A stretch of 64,000 bases of DNA from Microvirga massiliensis. GTDB lineage: Bacteria; Pseudomonadota; Alphaproteobacteria; Rhizobiales; Beijerinckiaceae. The notes under the pieces are model-generated. The model made no database searches. It was not told the DNA's origin and was given only the letters and a program-made list of their open reading frames with translations. The stretch lies in contig NZ_LN811352.1 in assembly GCF_001006805.1 (NCBI RefSeq), forward strand, positions 618,454 to 682,453. Direction: 5' to 3'. This document shows, piece by piece, positions 1 through 8,124 of the stretch. Position 1 is the first letter of the stretch. Every line of letters begins with the position of its first letter. The translations under genes and the position numbers were made by a program.

Positions 1-1
1 C

Positions 2-199
2 GCGGCGGGCGCCGATGCGCTGGTGATCGTCACCGAATGGGACCTGTTCCGGGCGCTCGATCTCGAGCGCCTCAAGGCCGCCCTGAACGCCCCCGTGCTC
101 GTCGACCTCAGAAACATCTACCGCCCTGACGAAATGCAACGCGCAGGGTTTAACTATGTCAGCGTCGGACGAGGCACCGAAGCGGGAGAGCCCGCGTGA
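2..199 (+). CDS. ugd: UDP-glucose 6-dehydrogenase, C-terminal fragment
   Basis: The reading frame is open from the left edge and gives 65 residues ending in TGA. The fragment contains TEWDLFRALDLERL followed by VDLRNIYRP, the typical end of the UDP-glucose/GDP-mannose dehydrogenase C-terminal domain. The family oxidises UDP-glucose to UDP-glucuronate with two NAD+ in the cytoplasm. Its TGA overlaps the GTG start of the next gene (GTGA), so the two are probably translationally coupled. That gene uses UDP-glucuronate, which supports the call. The N-terminal NAD-binding part lies outside the window, so a related nucleotide-sugar dehydrogenase cannot be excluded. Confidence 0.75.
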   Translation, partial: AAGADALVIVTEWDLFRALDLERLKAALNAPVLVDLRNIYRPDEMQRAGFNYVSVGRGTEAGEPA

Positions 200-1230
200 G
201 CGACACGCGCCGGGTCCTCGTCACGGGCGCCGCCGGCTTCATCGGCTTCCATGTCGCGGCTCGTCTGGCCGCGCAGGGCATCGAGGTCCTCGGGGTCGAC
301 AACGTCAACGACTATTACGATGTCGCCCTGAAGGAGGCGCGACTCTCGGAACTGCGCCAGCATCCGAGCTTCCGGTTCGCCCGCCTCGACATCGCGGATT
401 CGGAGGCCTTCACCCGGGAGATGGCGGCCTTCGCGCCGGACGTCGTCATCCATCTCGCGGCCCAGGCGGGGGTCCGCTACTCCCTCGATCACCCCCATGC
501 CTATGTGCGCTCCAACCTCTCGGGCTTTCTGACGATCCTCGAGGCCTGCCGGCACCACCCGGTCTCCCACCTGATCTACGCCTCGTCGAGCTCGGTCTAT
601 GGCGCGAACGAAAAGGTGCCGTTCTCCGAGCACGATCGGGCCGACCATCCGGTCTCGCTCTATGCGGCAACGAAACGGGCGAACGAGCTCATGGCCCACA
701 CCTATGCGCATCTGTTCGGGGTGCGTGCGACGGGCCTGCGCTTCTTCACGGTCTACGGCCCGTGGGGGCGGCCCGACATGGCTTACTTCAAGTTCGTGCA
801 GGCGATCACGGAGGGGCGGCCGATCGACGTCTACAACAACGGCGAGATGGAGCGGGACTTCACCTATATCGACGACGTCGTCGATGCGATCGTGGCGCTC
901 GTGGACCATCCGCCGAGTGCCGACCCGACTTTCGATCCGAACCGGCCGGATCCCGCGACTGCCGCGGCGCCCTTCCGAATCTACAACATCGGCAATCATA
1001 CGCCGGTGCGGCTGCGGGACTTCATCGCCACGATCGAGACGGCTCTGGGCCGGAAGGCCGAGCAGCGCCTGCTGCCGATGCAGCCCGGCGACGTGCCCGC
1101 GACCTACGCCGATGTCGACGATCTCTCGGCGGCCGTCGGGTTCTCGCCCAAAACACCGATCCAGGAAGGGATCCGACGCTTCGTCGATTGGTACAGAGCG
1201 TTCTACCTTCAGGAAGCAGTCACTCGATAG
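196..1230 (+). CDS. UDP-glucuronate 4-epimerase (extended SDR family)
   Basis: A 344-residue NAD(P)-dependent epimerase. The Rossmann glycine motif GAAGFIG is at residues 11-17, a serine cluster (SSSS) at about 130-133, and the catalytic pair Y156/K160 lies in LYAATK. Length and motifs fit bacterial UDP-glucuronate 4-epimerases (LpsL/Cap1J type), which interconvert UDP-glucuronate and UDP-galacturonate for surface polysaccharides. The GTG start overlaps the stop of the upstream UDP-glucose dehydrogenase fragment, so substrate supply and epimerisation are encoded together. It ends 4 bases before the convergent MBOAT gene. UDP-glucose 4-epimerase is a less likely alternative. Confidence 0.85.
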   Translation: MSDTRRVLVTGAAGFIGFHVAARLAAQGIEVLGVDNVNDYYDVALKEARLSELRQHPSFRFARLDIADSEAFTREMAAFAPDVVIHLAAQAGVRYSLDHPHAYVRSNLSGFLTILEACRHHPVSHLIYASSSSVYGANEKVPFSEHDRADHPVSLYAATKRANELMAHTYAHLFGVRATGLRFFTVYGPWGRPDMAYFKFVQAITEGRPIDVYNNGEMERDFTYIDDVVDAIVALVDHPPSADPTFDPNRPDPATAAAPFRIYNIGNHTPVRLRDFIATIETALGRKAEQRLLPMQPGDVPATYADVDDLSAAVGFSPKTPIQEGIRRFVDWYRAFYLQEAVTR

Positions 1231-1234
1231 GACA

Positions 1235-2638
1235 TCAGAACTGGAAATAGATGAAGCTCTTCTGGGCGACCGGCATGAGCATGATGAGCAATGCGGCGGC
1301 AGCGCCAAGGCTCACCCAGACAGCCTTCTCGGCGAACCGGTCAGAATGCGGGGCTCTCCGGCGTGACGGCCGAAAGACGTGATCGGCAGCGATCACGCCG
1401 AGGATCAGGAGGATCGTTCCGTCCCGGGTCCCTTCAAGGGGTGAGTTCCCGATTGCGCGCAGGATCATCATCGCATCGGGCAGTGTCTCGGCCCGAAAGA
1501 ACACCCAGCCGACCAGCACCCAGAGCTGTGTCAGGGCAAGCGCAATAGCCCGCCCCAGAATGGGTCCAAGTCCGGGCAGGTTGAACTCCGACCTTACAGT
1601 TGACCAGGCTTTGTGAACGCAAAGCCCGGTGCCATGCAATGCGCCCCAGAGCACGAAATTCCAGCTCGCGCCATGCCACAGGCCGCCGATGATGAATGTG
1701 AGGAACAGATTTCGGTGGGTCCGGGCATGGGACCCTCGATTGCCGCCGAGCGGAACGTAGAGATAGTCTCTCAACCAGGAGGAAAGCGAGATGTGCCACC
1801 GGCGCCAGAACTCCGTCACCGATGTGGCCTGGTAGGGATAATCGAAGTTCCTGGGCAGCCTATACCCGAAGCATCGCGCCGTCCCGAGCGCCATGCAGGA
1901 ATAGCCTGCAAAGTCGAAATAGATCTGCCCGTAGAATGCGATTGCTGCAGTCGTGAGTGAGGAGGCATTGCTTCCTGCCACGTCGGCGAAGACAGGATCC
2001 ACGATCAAAGCGAGCGTATCGGCAATGACGGCTTTGTAGAGCAGTCCGCGCAGAAACAACAGCACGCCGTGCATCTGCTGCGTCGGCCCGAAATGACGCT
2101 TTCGGTAAAGCTGAGGCAAAAAGGAGGAAGCTCGAACGATTGGCCCTGCAATCAGCTGAGGAAAGAATGCGATGTAAAGGGCAAGGGTCAAGAAGTTCGT
2201 CGACGGGGCCACCTTGCGCCGATGGACATCGGCGACGTAGCTGATGGCGTGAAACGTATAAAAGCTGATGCCGACCGGGAGGAGAATGCTCGGAAGCGGC
2301 ACCGAAAGCTTCAGTCCGAGTGCCTCGAAAAGGCTCGTGGCGTTCAGCGCCAGGAAATCGAGATACTTGAAGACAGCCAATACCGCGACACTGGAGCCGA
2401 TGCTCGCAACGAGAACCGGAAGCGCTCTGGTGTGATCCCGCTGCAACGCTCGCCCGGCGCAATAGGCGTTGAGCGTCACCAGCAGCATGAGGCTGCAGAA
2501 GCGCCAATCCCATGCTGCATAGAACAGATAGCTGGCGATCGTCAGAAGGATGGTTCGCACTCGGTTGGTCGAGCACGACCAATAGAGTCCATAGACGACG
2601 CCAAAGAAGAGCAGGAACTGCAGGGAAACGAAATTCAC
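1235..2638 (-). CDS. MBOAT family O-acyltransferase (AlgI-like)
   Basis: A 467-residue polytopic membrane protein of the MBOAT/AlgI family, which moves acyl (usually acetyl) groups across the inner membrane for polysaccharide O-acetylation. It has many hydrophobic segments, the pattern FWRRWHISLSSWLRDYLY, and the conserved histidine in GGLWHGASWNF at about residue 322. I chose the GTG start at 2638 because it overlaps the TGA of the upstream reading frame (GTGA) and begins directly at the first membrane segment (NFVSLQFLLFFGV). A longer in-frame extension runs into the upstream gene. Its normal partner, an SGNH/AlgX-like protein, lies just upstream but is broken. The frame itself is intact. 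Confidence 0.88.
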   Translation of the reverse strand: MNFVSLQFLLFFGVVYGLYWSCSTNRVRTILLTIASYLFYAAWDWRFCSLMLLVTLNAYCAGRALQRDHTRALPVLVASIGSSVAVLAVFKYLDFLALNATSLFEALGLKLSVPLPSILLPVGISFYTFHAISYVADVHRRKVAPSTNFLTLALYIAFFPQLIAGPIVRASSFLPQLYRKRHFGPTQQMHGVLLFLRGLLYKAVIADTLALIVDPVFADVAGSNASSLTTAAIAFYGQIYFDFAGYSCMALGTARCFGYRLPRNFDYPYQATSVTEFWRRWHISLSSWLRDYLYVPLGGNRGSHARTHRNLFLTFIIGGLWHGASWNFVLWGALHGTGLCVHKAWSTVRSEFNLPGLGPILGRAIALALTQLWVLVGWVFFRAETLPDAMMILRAIGNSPLEGTRDGTILLILGVIAADHVFRPSRRRAPHSDRFAEKAVWVSLGAAAALLIMLMPVAQKSFIYFQF

Positions 2639-4361
2639 TTCAGGATCCCACTCACGTGGATCCACTCCGCGAACCGGCGCGAGTTCATCTCGCGGCCCTC
2701 GCCGTTGAGATGCGTGGCGTCGAACCAGTGCTCCGGCCTGTTCAGAGCGCTCAGAAACTCCTTGTCGGCCATGGGCGCGCAAGGGTGGACTTGCTCCTGA
2801 GAGCAGAACGAGATTCTGTACATCCGCTCCGGATACGAAAGTACGGGAACCGCATAGAAGCCGAAGGTATCGATCCCCATCCTGCGCAATTCCTTGATGC
2901 GAGCCGCCTAGAAGCCTGCCGCCCAGCGCGAGTGTTCATCATCGGCCGTCGATGCGGCTCCATCTCCTTCGATCGCGGAACCCATCCGAGCATCGAGTTC
3001 CATGGTGCTCATCGCGTCCCGTTGCGGCGTGACGAGAGGCGGTTCCGGCACGACGGACTCATAGGTCTCGCTGCCGTGCAGGAAACCTGCACCCAGAGCT
3101 CGCAGAAATGCGTGTTCGAGCACATCGACGGAGGCTATCAATCTCTCCCGCAGAGCCACGCTCGAATCGACCCAGATCCAGTCCAGGCTCTCTCGCGCAC
3201 TCGCCCGATCCATCATGCCGATCATGCGATCGGTAAAACGATTTTGCCGAAACAAGCGAAGCGGGTCGTGATCGTAATAGGCTGAGATTTCAAACAGAAC
3301 CGCGGTGGGACGGAATCTACTGCGCGCTAGGGTCTCGCGGAGATGCACCATGCGCTCGATCGGGGACATCCCCCCAGCTGCCAGGATGATAATCCGCGCT
3401 GCCACGCCCCTCCTTGCAGTTCCGATTCGACGGTGGACGGATTGATCCCGTGCACCGTGTAGCTGCTGCCGAGAAGAAGGATGGCACCCCGGGGCGTAAT
3501 CTCCTCTCTCGCGAATTTGGCGAGTCGGCGTGGCTCGGAGCGGTACAATGCGTCGGCATGGCTGGATAGCATCTGCACGACGATATGGACCGCGACGAAA
3601 CCGACGGCAGCGAGCATCATCCCTGCCCTCCCTCGCTGAATTCGGAGGCGAGGGACCAAGCTCATTAAAACCAGAAGAAGAGCTCCGGAAACGAGAGCGG
3701 ATAGTCGCCCCGCGCCATGAAGCAGCGCAACTGCAACCGCACCCGTCATGGAGACAGTCACCGCCACTGCAATACCCGGCGGAAGCCGGAGACCGGTGCG
3801 CTGAAGGGTCCGAAAACGCAGGCAAGCTGCCAGTGTCAGCAGAATCCCGACCGCGAAGAGAATTGCGGACGTTCTGCTGGCTGGAACCCAGAGATAGTAG
3901 CCGGTTCCGGGAGGCGCCGGGAATTGTGTCTGTCTCCGGAAAATCTGATCGTTGGAGAACCAGAATGTCGGAGTGAAATCTCCTGCTGCAGTACCGTGGC
4001 GAAGCGGAGTCGCCGAGACCGCTCTCCAGGGTTTGCCGCACACATTCCGAAATGCTGACGGAAAGTGCGGCCGCACGAGCGAGCACATCGTGTCCCGGCT
4101 ATGCGGGGCTAGCACTTCGAACAGCATACCCCGGATGACCGCTTTGCCGCGAACTCCCTCAGGGAGATCGGCTACGTGGATTCCATCGGCTTTCGTAACG
4201 AATGCCGGAAGCCAGCTACCGCTCCCGATGCCGGGAAATTGTCCTTTGCAGACGACGAACAGAGCGCAAACGACAACGCCGAGGGAAACGGGGAGCCAGC
4301 GAAACGCGAAACTCACACTACCAGCGCCCCGATATACCGAAACCGAACAGCTTTCGGCCAA
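2635..4361 (-). pseudogene. SGNH/AlgX-like polysaccharide acetylation protein, disrupted
   Basis: Reading the minus strand, the frame opens at 4361 with several membrane segments and reaches LLLGSSYTVHGINPS, an SGNH-type nucleophile block. At about 3408-3414, in a short G-run, coding continuity moves to another frame. A one-base loss there would restore the reading. The second frame runs through RMVHLRETLARSRF to a TAG at 2908-2910. The same frame then continues to DATHLNGEGREMNSRRF, the Asp-His block expected at the end of SGNH acetyltransferases, and stops at 2635 overlapping the MBOAT start. Both catalytic blocks survive but cannot be made as one protein. A sequencing error could explain one lesion, but two suggest real decay. 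The N-terminal start is uncertain. Confidence 0.72.
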
Positions 4362-5055
4362 GTAGCCGCTAACAGGCCTATCGCGCTGTCAGAAAGACCT
4401 CAAGAGCATGCGTGCCTGGACAAAAGCCATAGGCCAGAAGGCTGAGCTCGTCATCGTGAGCACATTCTTTTCGAGTCACTGCTTCGATGCGTGCGATGCT
4501 CGTAGACGACACTTCTCGTTTCGAACCGATACGAAACTGCAGAGACCAGGATATCTTCGCTGTCTACGACTCGCTTCGCGGTCGAATGAAGTGTGGCGGG
4601 TCGGAAAGACTTTCGAGACCGCCCAATTGGCATCGCGGCAGGACGGTTCGCCGCGCGAATGTTTTAGGCGCAAGCGTCTGGCCGGGCCAGACGATCCATC
4701 ACGACGCTCGCCAGACAATTTTCCGAAACACTTTCCGGTTGCCGGAGGATCCGGAACAGTCGAATTGAAGTTTCGCTCGCCTAATTATGTACTTGCTTAC
4801 CCCATTCATCTGCTCAAACGGGCCGCTGACCCGCGGCATAAGATTCGCAGCAGTCAATCCTATCCGTTCAACAGGAGCCATCCAACCATCATGACTGGCG
4901 CGACCGCACCCAAGATGAAAGATATAATCTGAGAAACCATCGCCATGCCCTTCCGCAAGGAGAACTGCTTGAGACGGCTGCGGTTCCCCGGTCAGGAACT
5001 ATGTGCGGCTTGGCTGATTGTCAGGCAGACACTCATGTCGAGGATGGAGAGATCG
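4362..5055. other. Intergenic region, no supported gene
   Basis: About 690 bases between the divergent broken acetylation gene and the PRC-barrel gene. Short open frames exist on both strands, but none shows a recognisable domain or protein-like composition. A short perfect inverted repeat (seven-base arms, three-base loop) lies at 4676-4692. The region probably holds the promoters of both flanking genes, but I could not place a convincing -35/-10 pair. Confidence 0.5.
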
Positions 5056-6327
5056 ATGCGGTCCGTGCTGCTCAGCGCCCTTCTTGGCGCGACTGCCCTT
5101 GCATCGGCCGTGCAGGCGCAGTCACCCGGCTCGGCGCCGGTAGCCGCTCCCTCGGGCGAGGTCCGTGCCAAAGCGGCCATAAGCGAGTGCGACAGCCTGA
5201 TCGCGTATCTCAAGCAGAGCCCGGACCCGGAAAAGCGAGTCACCCTGGAGCAGGCTCGGGCTTGGCGCCAGGAGCTGGCTCCGGACCCCTGCCGTGAAAA
5301 CCTCGACCGCCTGACCAGAGCTGAGGAAAGCGCTACCAAGACCGATATGGCGGGGCTGAACTCCAGAACGCCGAACGGCCCCGCAGGAGCACCCAAGCCA
5401 GCCCCGCCGCAGACTGCAGCCATGCAGACTGTCCCACGGGATTCCGCTCAGCAGCCGGTCGCCGAAGCCGCTCCCCCGCAGGTATTCGTCCAGCAGAAGC
5501 AGCCGAACGTCACCATCCGCCAAAAACGCCCGGAGATCATCGTCCGGCAGGCTCCGCCGATCATCACGGTTCAGCAGCCGCAGCCCGAGATCATCGTCCG
5601 CATGCCCGAGCCTGACGTGAATATCGCGATGGTGCAGCCGCAGATTGAAGTTCGGATGGCCCAGCCGCAAGTCCAGATCGTGCCGCCGCAGACTCAGGCC
5701 CAACCGAACTTCGAGGTTGATCGTCAGAAACCGGACGTTCGGTTCGAGCGCACTGGAGAGCCCGAAATCATCTATCAGCCGGCCGAAGGCGAGCCGAAGA
5801 TCCGGTTCGAGTCTGCCGACGCGGTGACCGCAGAGAACACCGGTTCGCCTTCGGGCAATTCGGCAGCGCAGCAGGACGCACCGCTACAAGCTCCGCGCAC
5901 CAACCTGACCCAGCAAGGTGCACAGGCAAGCCTGAACTCCGACTTCAGGTCGGCAGTGCTCGCGACACCTGCGAACGGGCCTCCCCAGACGGGGGCGATC
6001 CCAGGATCGGTTCAGCAATCCCTCAAGATTTCCGATCTCGAGGCGCGAAAAGTCTACGGTGCAGGAGGCGCTGAGCTCGGCCCGATCACGAAGGTCGTCT
6101 CCGGACCTCAGGATCGCCGATTCCTCATCGTGGGTTATGGAGGCTTCCTGGGGCTTGGACGGAAGAGCATAGCCATTCCCCTTGATCAGATAGCCCTCAG
6201 GCAGGATCGGTTGGTCGCCTCCGAGGTCACCGACGATTCCGTCAAGGCCATGCCGGAATTCAAGGACGGTCGCGGATATCGAGAACTCGACGTCGATGAA
6301 GCCGCCGTCGTGCCGGTTTTGCGTTGA
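5056..6327 (+). CDS. Secreted PRC-barrel protein with Pro/Gln/Val-rich repeat region
   Basis: A 423-residue protein. I chose the ATG at 5056 because GGAGA lies just upstream and the protein then opens with a clean signal peptide (MRSVLLSALLGATALASAVQA); in-frame starts at 5035 and 4945 are possible. Residues about 142-253 form a run of short degenerate repeats of roughly ten residues (RPEIIVRQ, QPEIIVRM, QPQIEVRM), alternating hydrophobic residues with Pro and Gln. Residues about 323-400 (LKISDLEARKVYG to IPLDQIAL) match a PRC-barrel domain, a small beta-barrel often found in alphaproteobacterial envelope proteins. It is likely periplasmic or surface associated. Molecular function is unknown. 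Confidence 0.8.
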   Translation: MRSVLLSALLGATALASAVQAQSPGSAPVAAPSGEVRAKAAISECDSLIAYLKQSPDPEKRVTLEQARAWRQELAPDPCRENLDRLTRAEESATKTDMAGLNSRTPNGPAGAPKPAPPQTAAMQTVPRDSAQQPVAEAAPPQVFVQQKQPNVTIRQKRPEIIVRQAPPIITVQQPQPEIIVRMPEPDVNIAMVQPQIEVRMAQPQVQIVPPQTQAQPNFEVDRQKPDVRFERTGEPEIIYQPAEGEPKIRFESADAVTAENTGSPSGNSAAQQDAPLQAPRTNLTQQGAQASLNSDFRSAVLATPANGPPQTGAIPGSVQQSLKISDLEARKVYGAGGAELGPITKVVSGPQDRRFLIVGYGGFLGLGRKSIAIPLDQIALRQDRLVASEVTDDSVKAMPEFKDGRGYRELDVDEAAVVPVLR

Positions 6328-6361
6328 CGCATCCGACGTGCCAGCGTCGGGAGCATAAGGC

Positions 6362-7438
6362 ATGAACGATTTCCGGCGTTGGGACGGCTTTCAGGACGGG
6401 CCGTTCATTCGCCGTGTCCTGATCGTCACCGCATTCGTTCTTCTGGCGCTGATTCTCTGGAAGCTCTCGAACGTTCTCATTCTGGCGTTCGGGGCCGTGC
6501 TTGTTGCCGTCATCCTGCATGCTGCTGCTGACGCCTTGGAGCAGTACGGCCGTGTTCCTTCCCGGTGGGCGCTGACGACAGCCACGATCCTGGTTGTCCT
6601 GCTCTTTGTCACCGTCATTGTGCTGTTCGGCGCGCAAATGCGGACGCAACTGTCCTTCGTCGCGGAAAGGCTTCCCTTCGCGCTCAACAACATGCTGAAG
6701 GAGCTGGGACTCGGCGCACTGGTCGAGCAGTGGCCGGAGATGCTTGGGTTAACCCCGGGTGGCGATTTCGTCGCGCGGATTGCCGGGATCGGCGGTGCGG
6801 TCCTGAGCGGCCTTGCGGACTTCCTGCTCGTCGCGATCGGCGGGATCTACATCGCGGCTGCTCCACGGACCTACTGGATGGGCCTCGTGAAGCTCTTCCC
6901 GGCCGCACAGCACGACCGCATCGAATCGTCTCTGACCGCTGCCGGACGGGCGCTGCGACTATGGGTAATCGGTCAGCTCATCGCGATGACGATCGTCGGC
7001 GTGCTGACGGCCACCGCTCTTTGGCTGATCGGTGTTCCTTCGTTCATCGCTCTCGGTTTGATTGCCGGCCTCATGGACTTCATTCCGTTCGTCGGGCCCA
7101 TTCTCGGGGCAGTGCCGGCAATCCTCCTTGCCTTCACGGTCGATGGCTACACAGTTCTGTGGACGATCGGCGCTCTCGTCCTGATTCAGCAACTCGAGGG
7201 AAACGTGATCTTTCCGATGATCGAGAAACGCGCTGTCGCGGTGCCTCCCGCTTTGGCCCTCTTTGCGATCGTGGCGGGAGGGGTCCTGTTCGGGACTCCC
7301 GGCTTCATCTTCGGTTTCCCGCTTGCCGTGGTGGCGTTCGTCCTCGTCAAGAAACTCTATGTCCGCGAGACCCTAGGCGAGGCCACGCCCGTTCCCGGAG
7401 AGCCTGCCTCCGAAGCTGGCCGCCTGCCATCAAAGTGA
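6362..7438 (+). CDS. AI-2E family transporter (PerM/YhhT type)
   Basis: A 358-residue polytopic inner-membrane protein with about seven or eight hydrophobic segments. It has the family architecture: two N-terminal helices, a soluble loop carrying helix-rich sequence ([16 protein letters not shown]), and the conserved C-terminal stretch [18 protein letters not shown] followed by [10 protein letters not shown]. Family members export varied small molecules; the autoinducer-2 role of TqsA does not apply to all of them, so the substrate is unknown. GGGAG-like sequence precedes the ATG. Its last 9 bases overlap the convergent Cys-cluster gene. Confidence 0.85.
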   Translation: MNDFRRWDGFQDGPFIRRVLIVTAFVLLALILWKLSNVLILAFGAVLVAVILHAAADALEQYGRVPSRWALTTATILVVLLFVTVIVLFGAQMRTQLSFVAERLPFALNNMLKELGLGALVEQWPEMLGLTPGGDFVARIAGIGGAVLSGLADFLLVAIGGIYIAAAPRTYWMGLVKLFPAAQHDRIESSLTAAGRALRLWVIGQLIAMTIVGVLTATALWLIGVPSFIALGLIAGLMDFIPFVGPILGAVPAILLAFTVDGYTVLWTIGALVLIQQLEGNVIFPMIEKRAVAVPPALALFAIVAGGVLFGTPGFIFGFPLAVVAFVLVKKLYVRETLGEATPVPGEPASEAGRLPSK

Positions 7439-7924
7439 GGGCTCCGCATCATTGCGCTCCATGTCTTCCAGCGGCCAGACGACCGTGCGCTCGAGCAACT
7501 CTCGAAGGGTGAAGTCTTCCTCCGGGCCGGCCACCCGATCCCGGACCGAAATTCCGGCCGTGTGGACGGTCTCAGGATCACCGGAGACCAGAGGGTGCCA
7601 CCAATAGAGATCGCGCCCTTCCGCCAGAAGGCGATAGGCACAGGTCGGTGGAAGCCACGACAGCGTCGTCACGGTCGCCGGTGTCAGGCGAACGCAATCC
7701 GGTACCAGCGTCTGCCGGTTCTCGTAATTGCGGCAACGGCAGGTATCCGAGTCCAGCAGCGTGCACCCTACATCCGTATAGGCGATCTCCCCCGTGTCCT
7801 CGTCCTCGAGCTTGACCAGGCAGCAGCGGCCGCATCCGTCACAGAGGCTCTCCCACTCGCGGTCGCTCATGGCCTCCAGGGGCTTCGAGCGCCAGAACGC
7901 CTCAAATTCCGTCTCCACAGTCAC
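7430..7924 (-). CDS. YcgN/YkgJ-type cysteine-cluster protein (UPF0260)
   Basis: A 164-residue soluble protein starting at GTG. The cysteine-rich patterns [14 protein letters not shown] and [18 protein letters not shown], followed by VPDCVRLT, match the YcgN (UPF0260) branch of the YkgJ family of putative zinc- or iron-chelating proteins. [17 protein letters not shown] is also characteristic. Its biochemical role is not established. It is convergent with the AI-2E-type transporter and overlaps its 3' end by 9 bases. About 200 bases separate its start from the divergent penicillin-binding protein gene. Confidence 0.86.
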   Translation of the reverse strand: MTVETEFEAFWRSKPLEAMSDREWESLCDGCGRCCLVKLEDEDTGEIAYTDVGCTLLDSDTCRCRNYENRQTLVPDCVRLTPATVTTLSWLPPTCAYRLLAEGRDLYWWHPLVSGDPETVHTAGISVRDRVAGPEEDFTLRELLERTVVWPLEDMERNDAEPSL

Positions 7925-8124
7925 AATGTCGCACTTTCTGCCGGTCTCACCGCAGGTTAGCGGTCTCTCGCCTTGTAACGGAATTCAGGCGAGGATGTGA
8001 AACGTGCCGTCCCCGAGCGCGTTTACCTTTGCCTTTCCGGAAGGCGAGTTTTCCTCGTCCCGCCCCATAAAGCCTGATAGGTTCACCGGCTGTCGGACCA
8101 GTCAGAACGACTTCAAGGACTGCT

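Noticed and set aside
1235-2782. Longer MBOAT start giving 515 residues
   Set aside because: The extra N-terminus is antisense-like Arg-rich sequence overlapping the upstream gene; the GTG overlapping that gene's TGA begins directly at the first membrane helix.
4408-4932. Possible 174-residue plus-strand gene in the gap upstream of the PRC-barrel gene
   Set aside because: No domain, no good start site and composition rich in Arg/Ser typical of non-coding high-G+C frames.
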